A program made the translations under genes and the position numbers. Below the pieces are notes generated by a model. It was not told the origin of the DNA. It saw only the letters and a program-made list of their open reading frames with translations, and searched no databases. This document shows, piece by piece, positions 25,335 to 36,785 of a DNA stretch of 64,000 nucleotides. This DNA comes from Ashinkailepas kermadecensis (lineage: Eukaryota; Arthropoda; Thecostraca; Neolepadidae): contig JAOTOM010005112.1 of the NCBI GenBank assembly GCA_034440615.1, positions 479,501-543,500 on the forward strand. The letters are read 5' to 3'. Positions within the stretch are counted from its first letter, which is position 1, and every line of letters begins with the position of its first letter.

Positions 25335-25580
25335 CGCAGTTAACAGGTTGAATGAGGCCCTGGCCATGAGTGGAAAGAGGGACGTGGGTGTGGCATATCC
25401 TCTACAGTTAGCATGTTGGATGAGGCTCCGGTCACGAGTGGGGAGAGGGGTGTGGGATGGGCACGGCCTTCTCAGTTAACATGCTGGATGAGGCCCCGGT
25501 CACGAATGGGGAGAGGGATGTGGAAGGGGCACGGCCTTCGCAGGTAGCATGTTGGATGAGGCCCCACGTCGCTGCCGCCA
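25335..25580 (+). repeat. ~67-bp minisatellite, right part
   Basis: Three to four further units with cagttaacatg(t/c)tggatgaggc, cggtcacgaatggggagagg and gcacggccttc. It is continuous in phase with the left part once the transposon is removed. Confidence 0.85.
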
Positions 25581-25839
25581 CATTATCATGCTTCAGCATG
25601 AATAGTTGATAATCAAACTCTTCAAGGCGTGCATGCGTGCGTGGGTTAGGAAAAGTGCCCTCCCTCGGTCTTCCCAATTCATACACCTACTAGTTTCGCA
25701 GGAAGCTTAGGCTCGCAGCAGAACGAATCGCACGAGATTTATGCTCCGTTCACTTCCTACGAGCAACGATGGCGACGGCGAACACGGCAGTCTGAGGCAG
25801 AGCGCGTCAACCGAGGAGGATGAGACGGCGGTTAGGGAG

Positions 25840-26345
25840 GCTGGGGTGGCAGTCAAGGAGGCTGAGCGCAGCAGTCGGGGGAGGCTGAGGTGGCAGTCAG
25901 GGAGGCTGAGACGACAGTCAAGGAGGCTGAGCGCAACAGTCGGGGACGCTGGGGTGGCAGTCAGGGAGGCTGAGGTGGCAGTCAGGGAGGCTGAGACGAC
26001 AATCAAGGAGGCTGAGCGCAACAGTCGGGGACGCTGGGGTGGCAGTCAGGGAGGCTGAGGTGGCAGTCAGGGAGGCTGAGACGACAATCAAGGAGGCTGA
26101 GCGCAACAGTCGGGGAGGCTGAGGTGGCAGTCAGGGAGTCTGAGACGACAGTCAAGGAGGCTGAGCGCAGCAGTCGGGGAGGCTGAGATGGCAGTCAGGA
26201 GGCTGAGCGCTGCCGTTGGGAAGGCAGAGCGCGGCAGTCGGGAGGCTGAGGTGACAGTCAGGGAGGCTGAGCGCGGCAGTCGGAGAGGCTGAGGTGGCAG
26301 TCAGGGAGGCTGAGCGCTGGCAGTCGGGGAGGCTAATATGGCAGT
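25840..26345 (+). repeat. Minisatellite of gaggctgaggtggcagtcagg units with higher-order pattern
   Basis: The ~21-bp basic units alternate among ggtggcagtcaggg, gacgacagtcaagg and gcgcaacagtcgggg. They form a ~65-80-bp higher-order repeat, best seen at 25930-26110, where one block is nearly duplicated. Confidence 0.9.
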
Positions 26346-26927
26346 CGGTGATGGTGGGAGTGAGGCGAAATCAGATTTAAGCTGCTGTCAAGGATAATGT
26401 CACAGTAGAGTATCCCACTATCACTTTGCCGGTGCTACCCGACGTCCACCGAAATAGCTCAGCAAGATTAAAAACTGTTCTTTTGCTGATATAGCTACCG
26501 TATGAAACATCACTTGCGTGCCTTACCTTACCGTTACCACACCGGTCCGGAGTTTTGGAACCTGTACACAAAAGAGCCAGCTATAGCATTTCACAACCAG
26601 GAAATATAAGCATTCCAGCAGTCTTAAGCTGATGCCAGAACATCCATCTGTCTGGTGATTCAGTGACTAATGATGACAGCTTTGTGCCGATTAAATACAA
26701 AATTTGGTGAGTTTGTCCAATTGGCATTAAATTGCGAGTGTGCTGAATAAAAATACAGGCACAAGTCAGAGTGAACTATGAAATTGTGCTCTGAGGAAGT
26801 ACTATAGATGCCCAAGCAAGGAGGCATCCCGACAGAAATAAAGGAACATTCCGAAGTGGGGGCTTCGGAATGTTCGGCGCCGACCTCTCAAAAATAAACT
26901 CGGCTATGCTACGGTATGGATATACAC

Positions 26928-26933
<6 letters not shown>
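26346..26933. other. No gene recognised
   Basis: Unique-looking sequence with one strong hairpin (26844-26875, listed separately). Confidence 0.4.
26844..26875 (+). repeat. Perfect 13-bp hairpin with 6-base loop
   Basis: GAACATTCCGAAG, loop tggggg, CTTCGGAATGTTC. Not followed by a T run and not next to a gene, so there is no reason to call it a terminator. Confidence 0.8.
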
Positions 26934-26967
<34 letters not shown>

Positions 26968-27039
26968 TATATAGATATATATATACAAATATATATACAC
27001 ATATATATATATATACATGCAAATATATATACATATATG

Positions 27040-27122
<83 letters not shown>
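26934..27122. repeat. (TA)n microsatellite, ~190 bp
   Basis: Alternating TA with c/g interruptions in the left half, pure in the right half. Confidence 0.97.
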
Positions 27123-27124
<2 letters not shown>

Positions 27125-27572
27125 AGAGATGGTCGGATGCGCTCTGGAATAGGCAAAAAAAACAAATGTCCGATACGTCCCTCGGCCACGACAGTGAGTG
27201 CATCACGCGATCTAGCGAGCGGCAACATCCTGGATGAGTGGTAATTATTTACGGCTCCCATTGAATAGGTGGTATGTCGCTATGCTGTGCAATTTCATCG
27301 TTGAATCAGTTAGGTACGATCAAAAACGGACTTGGTTTGTGCTGGCTACCATTTATGTTGGCACTACAGGTCGGCATGCGGACAAACAAAAAATGGTTAG
27401 GCTGCTTATCGGGTTCGGGTTATCAAATGTGCAAAACTACTGGGATATTTAGTATCAGTAAATTGTGGTATTATTTTGCATGATATTAACTAGATGAATG
27501 ATGCATTGACATAGTAGCGACTTAAATAGTTACTACAACACTAAATACCAGAAACTGTTGTCTTGCCTTTGT
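27123..27572. other. No gene recognised
   Basis: Short chance frames only. Confidence 0.4.
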
Positions 27573-27633
27573 GCCAAGAAGGGCCCTTGTGGCTCATAGT
27601 TGCACTGATCTTTTATGTCTTTATGTCTTTATG
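27573..27633 (+). mobile_element. Orphan 3' end of a CR1-like LINE
   Basis: aagggcccttgtggctcat resembles agatgggcccctgtggctct at the LINE 3' end (5448-5467). It ends in (ttatgtct)n, an 8-bp repeat analogous to (ctttatga)n there. No coding part is attached; such 3'-only copies are typical of extreme 5' truncation. Confidence 0.65.
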
Positions 27634-30570
27634 CCTGAACATAGTTCGATTCGATCATTACATTAATTTGTGGTGCTCCTTAGACTGTGCTGTGATATAT
27701 CACCATCAGGCGACAAACACTGAAGCGAGACAGAAAATGAATGAACTTAAACGGACCAGTAGTTTGACTTGAATTATGAAGCTCATCACGAAGTGAAGCC
27801 TCTGCTACAAAGGTTCTGAGACAGGCGTTCAATTCAAATCTGTCGCGCACCTAAGAAGTCACAATTCCAGTTTAACGATCTTCGTAACCGCTTAAACAAT
27901 TTGTATAAAGCTCCTTAATACTAATTCGATCGCGTGATACTAATTCGATCAAGCAAACAATTCAGCACATGGCTCTGCACCGCGCTATGTTAGTCCTTTA
28001 TCGCCCTTGATCCGCGCTGACGTACGGCCTGCTGAGCAGCAGCGAGGCGGTCGTGCGCGACTGTGTAACGTGCGCTGCCCATTCTTGCGGCTCCGTCTGG
28101 GCCAGCTCGGCCACGACTCGCTCCGTCTCGTGTGCATTGTTCAGCCGCGCCATGACCGGACAGAGATATCCACCAGACTTCCACCACGGCGGCAATGGGC
28201 CATGCAGACCCAATGACGTCTGCAGCCGGCTTCCGGCGGGCACCGAGCATCGTTGCCATTGTGGCGAGCATATTATTCTGGGAGGCTTCACTGGGATATT
28301 TTCTTGATTCGATGCTCAGGCGCATTGAAGATGGATTAATATATTAGATTGGTAAAACCAGCTGTATGTAAATATAGAATCATAATTATGGAGGTAACAC
28401 TCACTGAATTGTCTTTAGCCAGGTGAGGTCATGTCATTAGGCTGGCAGGGAATTTTTTTGTCATCGCATGCTGGGTGAGGAGTCATCTGAGCGCTTCGTT
28501 CTCCCCTAAACACCAGCGGTATCCCATACAAACCAGCGTTCAACATTAATTCCATACCCTCGACTGCAAAGAAACAATGCTCAATGCGGTCTGCATCCTT
28601 TTTAAATCCTGATGTTCCGCCATCCCGTGAAGAACTCCATGACAGCTGCCAAGTTTGCAACATCGCCCTCTTTCTTTCGGTTCATATCTAAATACACCAC
28701 CAATTAGCACGATGCAACACTAGGCTCTTGCCCAAACAGACTGAGCAGGGAACACTAATTTCCTCTAACTTTAAGGAATCAAGTAGATCGCTTAGCGCAC
28801 TAGTTCATTAATTACTATATCGGAACGCTTTAAAGCGAGAGCTTTCGTCACTTGCTCAGTGTCACACCTTCTTCTCCGGCATACATTCAGCCGTTCTCTG
28901 GCCAATACAGCACACGATACGCTATTTCACAGCGGCTGACCTGCGTCAGAGTTTATGTAACAAGCCTCCCTTGGCTCGGACCCCTATCTAGGAAGGCAAT
29001 TCCGGAGAAGAAAAAGATATTCGGGTTACACGGAAGACAGTAGTTACAGGGTGGTGATGCTCAGCTTCAATAACCTAAAGTGTCGAAGGCCTCATGGACT
29101 AGGCTGCATGTAAGTGGTCTACGCTTAGCTGATGGTGACGCCTGACGATGTGTGGGAGGAAGGCTGGGGAAGGCAGTTTCATAGGGTTACATGCCAAATC
29201 CTGGACGAAGTGGGTGTCAAACTGACGTGAAAGGAGGTAGTTGAATTTTATTTAGTACATCACACGCCATCAGTTAACCAGAATACTCAACCCGTTAGGC
29301 AAACAGCATGCAGTTCATATAAAAGAGCCTCATTTTTCGCCGGACGCTGGCTGCTCCTCTGACGATCCCGGTTGCTTCAGCACCCCTGGAACAGGTCAGC
29401 ATGAGATACAGCTGTCCCTGGTTATCCACTGTCAACGGTGCGTGTCCGCATTACCCGCAACCGATATGTTGTCTGCGCTGGCTCATTCCATTGCCAACTC
29501 GGCGCCATGTGTGTGACTCGGCGGATCACCCAGCTGGCGCAGTGCAGCGGCGGTACCCTGGAGCGCCAGTGTCGTCGACACCAGCGCGGATCCACCCGTG
29601 GCACGAGCCGCTACTGTCGGACGGCGCCGGGCCCACTCGTGGGTCGGCACGGAGCGCGCTGCTGCCAACCTGGCGACTGGGCCCCGTCCGACCGAACCCT
29701 CTTCGTTAGAGAAGGTCGCCAACGTTTGTCGGCTGAACGCCTCCGAGCGAATATGGTCTCACCGCACGGATCAAACTTTTAGCAATCAGCTGGCTGGCGG
29801 AGGGGCCGCCGAAGCCGGCATCGGCCGTCGGCTCGATTTGTCACTGCTGATCATTCGAGCCTGGTAACGGTAGCCGGTATCACCGCTCGGCCACGGTAGC
29901 CGTCGGCGCCGGCCACTGGAGCGGTCACTATCGGTCACACGAGACTCCCGTACCAGGAGCGGGCGGTGTGTCACTGGCACGTCGAGAAGCATGCCGGTCT
30001 ACTTCGATACAAATGTGTTACAAGTTGGTCACCAATCGATGCTGACCATACCGGTGTAGCAACAAGCTGTTCACTTCCCGGCAATGTGAGTGTGTTTGAG
30101 ACAGCTTAAAACAGAGTGAATGGTTGGTGTTTTGTGTTGTTGTGGATATGACGTCAACTGAACGAGAATAACATTGGTGGTGGCAGTGGCATCCATCAGC
30201 GAAAGACTTGAATGGTTCCACAACATTGGTTAATCGCTAAACATGCAATCGCAATGCTTATCCCTGTTTGTGTCAATAGATGGGTGCCAGAAGGCTAGAA
30301 GAGCCGCCAGTTTTTGTCACAAGTGGATCCCAGCGCGAACATCCCATTAGTTCGCGCCAAATCCGAGCGAGTCGAAACAACATAACTGGACAGTAATCTC
30401 GTGGGTGGTTTTACGTCCAGGCCCATTGCAGATTGAACGTTATCAATCAGTACCTAACGTCGAAATCCAATGCATGTAATAGCTGCCAAACGTGAGCCTT
30501 CTAATCGTAACTTATTGGTATCTTCTCGACATTCACACCTCCCTCGTGCCCGGTTCTCATGCGGTGATGC
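27634..30570. other. No gene recognised
   Basis: It includes a GC-rich block (29400-29970) where overlapping frames of 60-114 codons occur on both strands in several phases, the signature of base composition rather than coding. Nothing is identifiable. Confidence 0.45.
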
Positions 30571-30632
30571 AGACTTTGTGTTTGTGGGGGTTGGGGAGCA
30601 GACTTTGTGTTTGTGGGGGTTGGGGAGCAGAA
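30570..30632 (+). repeat. 29-bp direct duplication
   Basis: gcagactttgtgtttgtggg plus ggttgggga occurs twice in tandem without a visible difference. Confidence 0.9.
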
Positions 30633-30699
30633 TCTTGGCTTGCTATGTGATACACGAGTCGCGCAGACTATGTAGCGTTACCACTGTTTCCTGCGGAAT

Positions 30700-31050
30700 G
30701 GCCGCCTGAGGAGCAGGTCAGAGTCCGGGCAACAGGTCAGCATACCGGCAGCAGGTCAGAATGAGGGTAACAGGTCAGCACTCCGGCAGCAGGTCAGAAT
30801 CCGGGTAACATGTCAGCATCCCGGGAGCAGGTTAGAGTTCGGGTAACAGGTCAGCATCCCGGGAGCCGGTCGGAATCCGGGTAACAGGTCATCATCCCGG
30901 GAGCAGGTCGGAGTTCGGGAAACAAGTCTGTCATCCCGGGAGTCAGAGTCCAGGTAACAGGTCAGCATACCGGGAACAGGTCAAAGTTCAGGCGGCAGAT
31001 CAGCACCCCGGGAGCAGATCAGAGTCCAGGGAAGGTTAGGGTCCAGGGAA
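30700..31050 (+). repeat. ~38-bp minisatellite, ~9 copies
   Basis: Units alternate gggtaacaggtcagcatccc and gggagcaggtcagagtcc. Copies are imperfect. Confidence 0.88.
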
Positions 31051-31139
31051 TAACGGTTGCACTGTGACCTGGCGACACCGGCCCGGGCACATCCTCTCAA
31101 GTCCACACGGACGCCAGCTGGCCCTCGTTAGTTGGCATC

Positions 31140-31415
31140 CATGTGAGCACATTCTACTCACCCACATCAGCGATAACATGTCATTATTTCCCACATCAGT
31201 GATGAAATGGCTTTGTTACCAACGTCACTTATAGCATGCCTTTGATACTCACATCAGTGATAGCATGCCTATATTTCCCACATCAGTGATAGTATGCCTG
31301 TATTATCCGCATCAGTGATAACATGCCTCTATTAACCACACCAGTGATAGCATGTCTGTGTTACCCATATAAGTGATAGCATGCTTTTGCTACCCACATC
31401 AGTCATAGCATTTTT
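31140..31415 (+). repeat. ~31-bp minisatellite, ~9 copies
   Basis: Each unit reads close to cccacatcagtgatagcatg followed by cctttgtta variants. Confidence 0.88.
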
Positions 31416-31429
31416 AACCTACATTGGTA

Positions 31430-31700
31430 TTAGGACGCCCCTTCGCGCGCCATCATTCACCTTAGCTAACTCTAATCCACACCGACGCGCTGCCCCTGAA
31501 TCACACGGACCCGGAGATGCGACCCTAACCCGCACAGACGCAACTAAAATACACACCGACGTCGCTTTCGCCCACGCCGACCATGATCCATTCCGACTCG
31601 CATCTGACCCCCACAGACGCGGCCCTAATCTGCATAGACATAACTTTGGCCCACGCCGACCTGACTGCGGCTCGCCTCCGCGGGTGTCGGATTAGTGTCT
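31430..31700 (+). repeat. Degenerate ~30-bp array (cacaccgacgcg)
   Basis: Recurrent ctaa(t/c)c(c/t)(a/g)cac(a/c)(c/g)acgc motifs, strongly diverged. Confidence 0.6.
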
Positions 31701-32520
31701 CGGCTACCGCTAAGACAGCCGGTGTGTTAATGCTTGTTGAAAGGCTGAAGGTAGGTGTGTGCATTTGAGGTATCCACTATCCGCATCAGTGTATGGGTTT
31801 CGGCTCCGCGCGACGTTCCACCACAACGCGGCCCTACAGGAGGTACGCTTGCTGCCGTGACAGCAGGACGCCAAACAATCGCGGAGCCATGCGAGGCAGG
31901 CAACGCTTTCGCACGGAAAGGAGAAAGAGACTCACCACCACGACCGCACTGCAGCGCCGTCCGCCCCTTGACCCAGGCTGACCGGGTCAGAAGACACCAG
32001 GCCGAAGCCCAGGCTGCCGGACCGAGGCGACCTGCCACTTGGCCCGCATGGGACCTACGGACCCGCACGCCCCTCTGAGATATTAGAACGAAAGAGGTGT
32101 GATGACTCACCTGACACAGCTGATGCCATGCGACAGGGAACCTGAACCTCAAGGACTCCGTCAATCCCGGGGGAATAGCAGGGGGGACGCGACTGCACCG
32201 ACAAAACCGAACGGATAGACCAGAGAAAGCTAATACCTTGCGTTCATGACAAGGGAGGCGCTGTTGTTACAAAGTTGGATGAAGAATATAAGTAGGGATG
32301 TTGACAATGAACAGACAATGGGATGGGATGAGAACGAACGAAGAGCTGAAGCCCGCTTTTTCACTACACACGTTCCAGCCGAAACCGAAGCCGGTGCCCT
32401 TACGAACGGGACGCATCAGCAGACCGCTGGAGTGTCGGGACTAATCAGCAGGCTACTAGCTGAGCAAACAGCATCAGCATCAGCTCAGCAGGCAGCAGGC
32501 AGCAATCAGCAGGCTCAGCA
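31701..32520. other. No gene recognised
   Basis: A 169-codon frame starting at 32246 runs into the repeat at 32525. It has Gln/Ala-rich low-complexity sequence (cagcaggca repeats at 32460-32525) and no known domain. I do not support it as a gene. Confidence 0.4.
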
Positions 32521-32524
32521 GGCA

Positions 32525-32695
32525 GTGAGGGCAGCTTTCCGGCGACAGCGGAGGGTGGGTGTCGTCGCACGGATTACAACGACTTTCCGGCGACAGAGGA
32601 GGGTGAGGTGTCATCACACGGGCTGCAACGGCTTCCCGGCGACAGCGGAGGATGGGGTATCGTCGCATGGTCTGCGACGGCCTTCCGGTGACATG
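32525..32695 (+). repeat. ~55-bp tandem repeat, 3 copies
   Basis: ttccggcgacag(c/a)g(g/a)gg(g/a)tg at about 32535, 32582 and 32630, each followed by gtcgtcgcacgg- or tcatcacacggg-type blocks. Confidence 0.85.
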
Positions 32696-33069
32696 AAGAC
32701 TATCCTTGGTGCTGATAAGCTACACAGCAAAAAATTCAAGCGAAACTATTGCTGAACTTACTGCCGATCAAGCCAGGTCAAGTCCGACTCAAATTCTGGA
32801 AAAATGTCCGATTATTGCGTGTTGAACTTGATTGACCTACACTGGCCCTGACCTATGACCTTCTTAACGTCAGCTCATAAAGCTTCCTTGGCCACCACCT
32901 GCCTTGAACGTTTGTCTCGTTCCAACCTTTGTAATTGCTATGATATGGAAAAGGGACAGGATAACATTGTACCATTGCGGTTCATGGCAGTTGGATTGCG
33001 AAGAGGGCGGGCACATCTTCTGCTATGAGTGCAGTCGGTTATCGAATTGTGTTCCAGTATACCTTTACT

Positions 33070-33330
33070 ATGGCTGGTCACTGGGAACGTAGGCTGTGCC
33101 ACTTCACAGCAATCATTGGCAGGGAATTATGTGCCGCTTCACAGTTAGGTGCTACGTGATAGTCTACCAGGTTGACCACGGGCTAGTGTCCAAGGACAGC
33201 AATTCGCGTTTGCGGTCGTCACGTGACCATTTGCCCTGCAGCCATCAGGTGAGAGAGACGGGTCTATGCTGTTCCTGTCTTGCATGCCTCAGTCGGACAA
33301 ACAACACTGGTAGTTCAGTGAGCAGGCAAC
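33070..33330 (-). repeat. Dispersed repeat D1, reverse copy
   Basis: The minus strand matches 8524-8790, including gcctac..gtgaagtggcacagcctac and ggtcacgtgacgacc. The two copies are about 24.5 kb apart and inverted. Confidence 0.7.
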
Positions 33331-34647
33331 GATTTGACTCCTGTCGACAAGAAACAATTGATCGCTATGGATTTCGGACTTCGGCAACACGGAATGAGCT
33401 GGAAATGCTGCAAGGAGCTCGGTTGCAAAGGGTGTAGCGAAAGAGGAGAACAGGTTCATGATGTCAAGGAAGCATTCTCTTGTCCTGGACTAATGATACA
33501 ATTTCCAACTTGTAGACTTGCTTGCTTAATTCAGATTGGTTGTTAAATCGATGAATTGCTTGACTAAATTATATATGCTTCACTGTGGAATCGAAGCTGT
33601 TGAGCGTACGTCATATCGTTGTTATATACTATATATTATATACTTATTGTTATATATATATATATTATATACTGTGTGGCATATCTTGCATGTTAGATTG
33701 CAGCATTGACAGCGTGAATTGCGCCTCATTGAGGCCAATGGAATACACTTTCTTGATCAAAGATTATTATATAATTATCTGCTCATACGAAGTCGATCAT
33801 GCGAAGTTTAATGCGGCCGGCATTCTGGAAGTTTAAATTGGACCAAAACTGAACCGACTTCAATGCCGTACTCTTGAGAACTGTCGAGGACAATGACCAA
33901 CTATTTTGCACGAACCGGAATCGTTTACCAGATCAGATGGCATGCATGCATTAACGGTGTATGCATGTGTGTGTGCCTGTATGTGTGTGTATGTGTGCGG
34001 GTGTGTGTCTCTCTGTGTGTGTATTGAACCACTTCCAATGTATTTGTATCCTACCGGGTTTCGTCTCCTGGTAATCAATACGTGTTGTCGCCATTGCACT
34101 GTATTACACTACTCCAGTTGTGTCATGCTTTTATTTCCTGCACCAACATCAATTGCTAGGAAAAGATCAACGCATTGTACTTAACAATGTGCTGAGTCAC
34201 AGTCGACATAGAGCAGCCAACGAACAACTGGAAGTTGGAGAATACATTCATCTTAGGAGGAAGCCATCGACTTAGCTCAGATGTCATGAGAGTACAAAAA
34301 AGTTAACACGCAAGGCAATAATGAATGTTATTTTCTGCATGTAATAGTGTAGCAATAAGCGTAGGATGACCGTTACATGTGGTATTACATATAGGACTAA
34401 GGGCGAGCGAGCGGGAGCGGCTAAAGACTATGAAGGGATTCTGATGAAAGGTAAGGAGATGTGGCAAAAAGGCTATACCGATCTGATACATGTTATGCTG
34501 TTTTATAATGAGCAGTTTTCAATCACAGGCCCTTGACATTCTTACGAACGACTTGTTTAATGACACAATAACATTACACATGATTCATCACGCGGTTATT
34601 CCCTTCCAACAAAAACTCAGGCAGTCGATGTCAACTTTATATATTGC
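33331..34647. other. No gene; small (TG)n and TA-rich patches
   Basis: A degenerate (TG)n tract lies at about 33960-34022 and a TA-rich patch at about 33620-33672. No gene is seen. Confidence 0.5.
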
Positions 34648-34795
34648 TAGATGCACACCAACATCACTACCATGTTGGTGTGTTCAAAATCGATCCAAGC
34701 TACTACCCTTCGAATGGGTTTCAATAGATTGGCTGTTCGCGCACAAAATTGGTTAATCTACACTAACCTAACCTAGCCTAACCTAGCCTAACGTC
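34648..34795 (+). repeat. Dispersed repeat D2 with CCTAA-type tail, copy 1
   Basis: It starts gctagatgcacaccaacatc and contains a hairpin (CACACCAACAT / ATGTTGGTGTG), gttcaaaatcgatcca and aaaattggttaatctacac. It ends in taacctaacctagcctaacc-type repeats. Colinear with 36299-36470. Confidence 0.75.
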
Positions 34796-35759
34796 ACTTT
34801 TTGCTGTTTTCCAACACCAGACTCAATCGTGAAAATGATGAAAACAGGCGCCTTTTCTTTACACCTCTCCTCCGAGTGCACGTGCCACGTACGGCAAAAA
34901 TGTTTGCACTGTCAAGATTGGATATTGTCTTGGCTATATCGTGGTGTCAGTTTTGTGTCGATCGGCTCTTGGATTCACGAGTTATGCCGGTCGAAACTAA
35001 GCCGATTCGCGCACAAACATTTGTCATATTCATACGCAAAAAGTTCAGTTTCACACGCTAAACCAATTGACGACAGTGGATTTCAGCGCAGCCCGTTCTC
35101 CCATCACACCTATGTCGCTCACGTGCAGCTTGTTGACCCGATCGCAATGAGATTGCATCTAAAGAGTAGCCAACATTGTGGGCTTTAACGTGGCGTCACA
35201 CATTTCCCGTTCCGTGCGATGTGAGCTGAGCCAGGCGCCAATATATGGCGGTCGCGTTTTCATCACAATAAGCCCCAGCCCCATTGTAAAGATAATTGGG
35301 GGTGTCGAGCGAATCTTGAGCGCATGACACGCGCTACGCTTGGCCTACCCCTAAAAATTGTACATGTCCGGATAGCTCCAGTGTCGGACTACCCTTACAC
35401 CAAATTTGATAGATCCAGTACGCGCCGCACTCAGGTCGGAGGTGCCCAACTCAAACCAGTTGCACGCGCCTGACGTCAGCACGGTACAGCGCACCCGGCC
35501 GCCGGCCAGAACAGTGCGCGGTTCTTATCGGGCGCGTGCTTCCACGAAGTTTCATATTCGTGCAACTTGTTCTATATGCCATTGCCCTAGCTAACTGACG
35601 TCGGCGTGATCCCAGTTGACGGCACGTGGCACGTGCCCACGTGACTCGCGCGGCCCAAAGCCACCGCCATAATCTATCCGCCCAACCAGCCCAATTTGAG
35701 TGAAATCCGCCCGGTCGCTTTGGCACAGCATGCGTCGAAGCGGCACATACTGACACACG

Positions 35760-35791
<32 letters not shown>

Positions 35792-35879
35792 TTTATCGAC
35801 AACTTTGGAAAACCGACCGCCATGTATCACATTTCTGATGGAGATTTCTCGTGATGTAGTCATTCTAAATTATATCTAC
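34796..35879. other. No gene; (GACA)n at 35758-35788
   Basis: The only structured feature is about seven acag/gaca tetranucleotide units. Frames are short and unrecognised. Confidence 0.45.
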
Positions 35880-36298
35880 TATTTTAATTATTCGCTAGAT
35901 GGCACTGGTACAAGTGCGCCTGCTGAATGCTGCACCGGGGTGCTCACTTTTATGCCACAAATACTAGATGGCACTAGTGCAAATGCGCCTGATCAATGCT
36001 GCACCGGAGCGCTCTCATTTATGCTATAATCGCTAGATGGCACTGGTAGAAGTACGCCTGTGGAATGCTGCACCGGGGTGCACCTATTTATACTACAAAC
36101 GCTGGCATTGGTGGCATTGGTGGCGCCTATTGAATGCTGTACCGGAGCGCACCTATTCATAGCATAATTGCTAAATGGCACTAGTACATACAAGCGCGCC
36201 CATTGAATGCTGCACCGAGGCGACCTAGTGAACTATTGTCGCCAGATGCCACGAGTGCAAGTGCGCCTGATGAATGCTGCACTCGAGTTCCCTATTTA
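35880..36298 (+). repeat. 69-bp satellite, 6 copies
   Basis: Units begin cgctagatggcactggt; starts at about 35895, 35964, 36033, 36101, 36171 and 36241. Shared blocks are gtgcgcctg(a/c)tgaatgctgc and accggggtgc. The last unit runs directly into repeat D2 copy 2, whose start (ctagatgcac) resembles the unit start. Confidence 0.9.
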
Positions 36299-36545
36299 TG
36301 CTACTAGATGCACACCAACCCCACTACCATGCTGGTGTGTTCAAAATCTATCCAGGCCATCACGCTCGCAATCGGCCTTGAACTGAGTTCATCCAAAATT
36401 GGCTAATCTACACCAACCTGACCTAACCTAGCCTAGCCTAGCTTAGCATAACCTAGCTTAGCCTAACCTAACCAAGCCAAACCTAACCAAACCAAATATA
36501 ACCTAACCTAACATAACATGACCTGACCTGACCTGACCCAAGCAG
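36299..36545 (+). repeat. Dispersed repeat D2 with long CCTAA-type tail, copy 2
   Basis: ctagatgcacaccaacccc, ccatgctggtgtgttcaaaa and aattggctaatctacacc as in copy 1. These are followed by about 125 bp of degenerate CCTAA, CCTAG, CCAAA and CCTGA pentamers. Confidence 0.75.
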
Positions 36546-36730
36546 ACCTCATTTGATGCGACATACACTGCGCTTTCCCAACTTCTTTTCCATACGCGCA
36601 ATAACAGCTGCAATTTTAATGTATAAACCACAAGTTATACCTATAAAATCTTTGCGTGTAAAGAAAGCATACGACCTTCAATATACCAGGAGGTGCTGAG
36701 TTGACATCAAAAGTAACGTTAAGGATTATA

Positions 36731-36785
36731 CTTTATTAGGTACTCAACGTTTCGGCCAGGGGCCATCGTCAGGAGTGATATAAAA
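36731..36785 (-). ncRNA. Hammerhead-ribozyme-like motif, left Penelope copy
   Basis: On the minus strand: helix I outer UUUUAU, inner ACUC, core CUGACGA, helix II GGCC-CCU-GGCC, core GAAA, then C-GUU, inner GAGU, outer AUAAAG. ACUC pairs with GAGU, and UUUUAU with AUAAAG, leaving an AUC/ACCUA internal loop. The core strings match the hammerhead consensus CUGANGA...GAAA with GUU as NUH site. Helix III would be only A-U and C-G with no loop (ACGU), as in dimeric hammerheads. One extra U separates the core from helix II, which may weaken activity. Hammerheads in Penelope-like elements are established; this instance is inferred by eye. Confidence 0.6.

Noticed and set aside
26844..26875. Intrinsic terminator
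   Set aside because: No T run follows and there is no bacterial-type gene nearby.
29400..29970. GC-rich exon cluster
   Set aside because: Frames overlap in all phases on both strands without domain or codon-use signal; explained by composition.
32246..32755. 169-codon Gln/Ala-rich protein
   Set aside because: Runs through a CAG-rich patch and a 55-bp tandem repeat; no recognised family.
36410..36545. A true telomere
   Set aside because: The CCTAA units are degenerate, short and followed by more chromosomal DNA; they form the tail of repeat D2.
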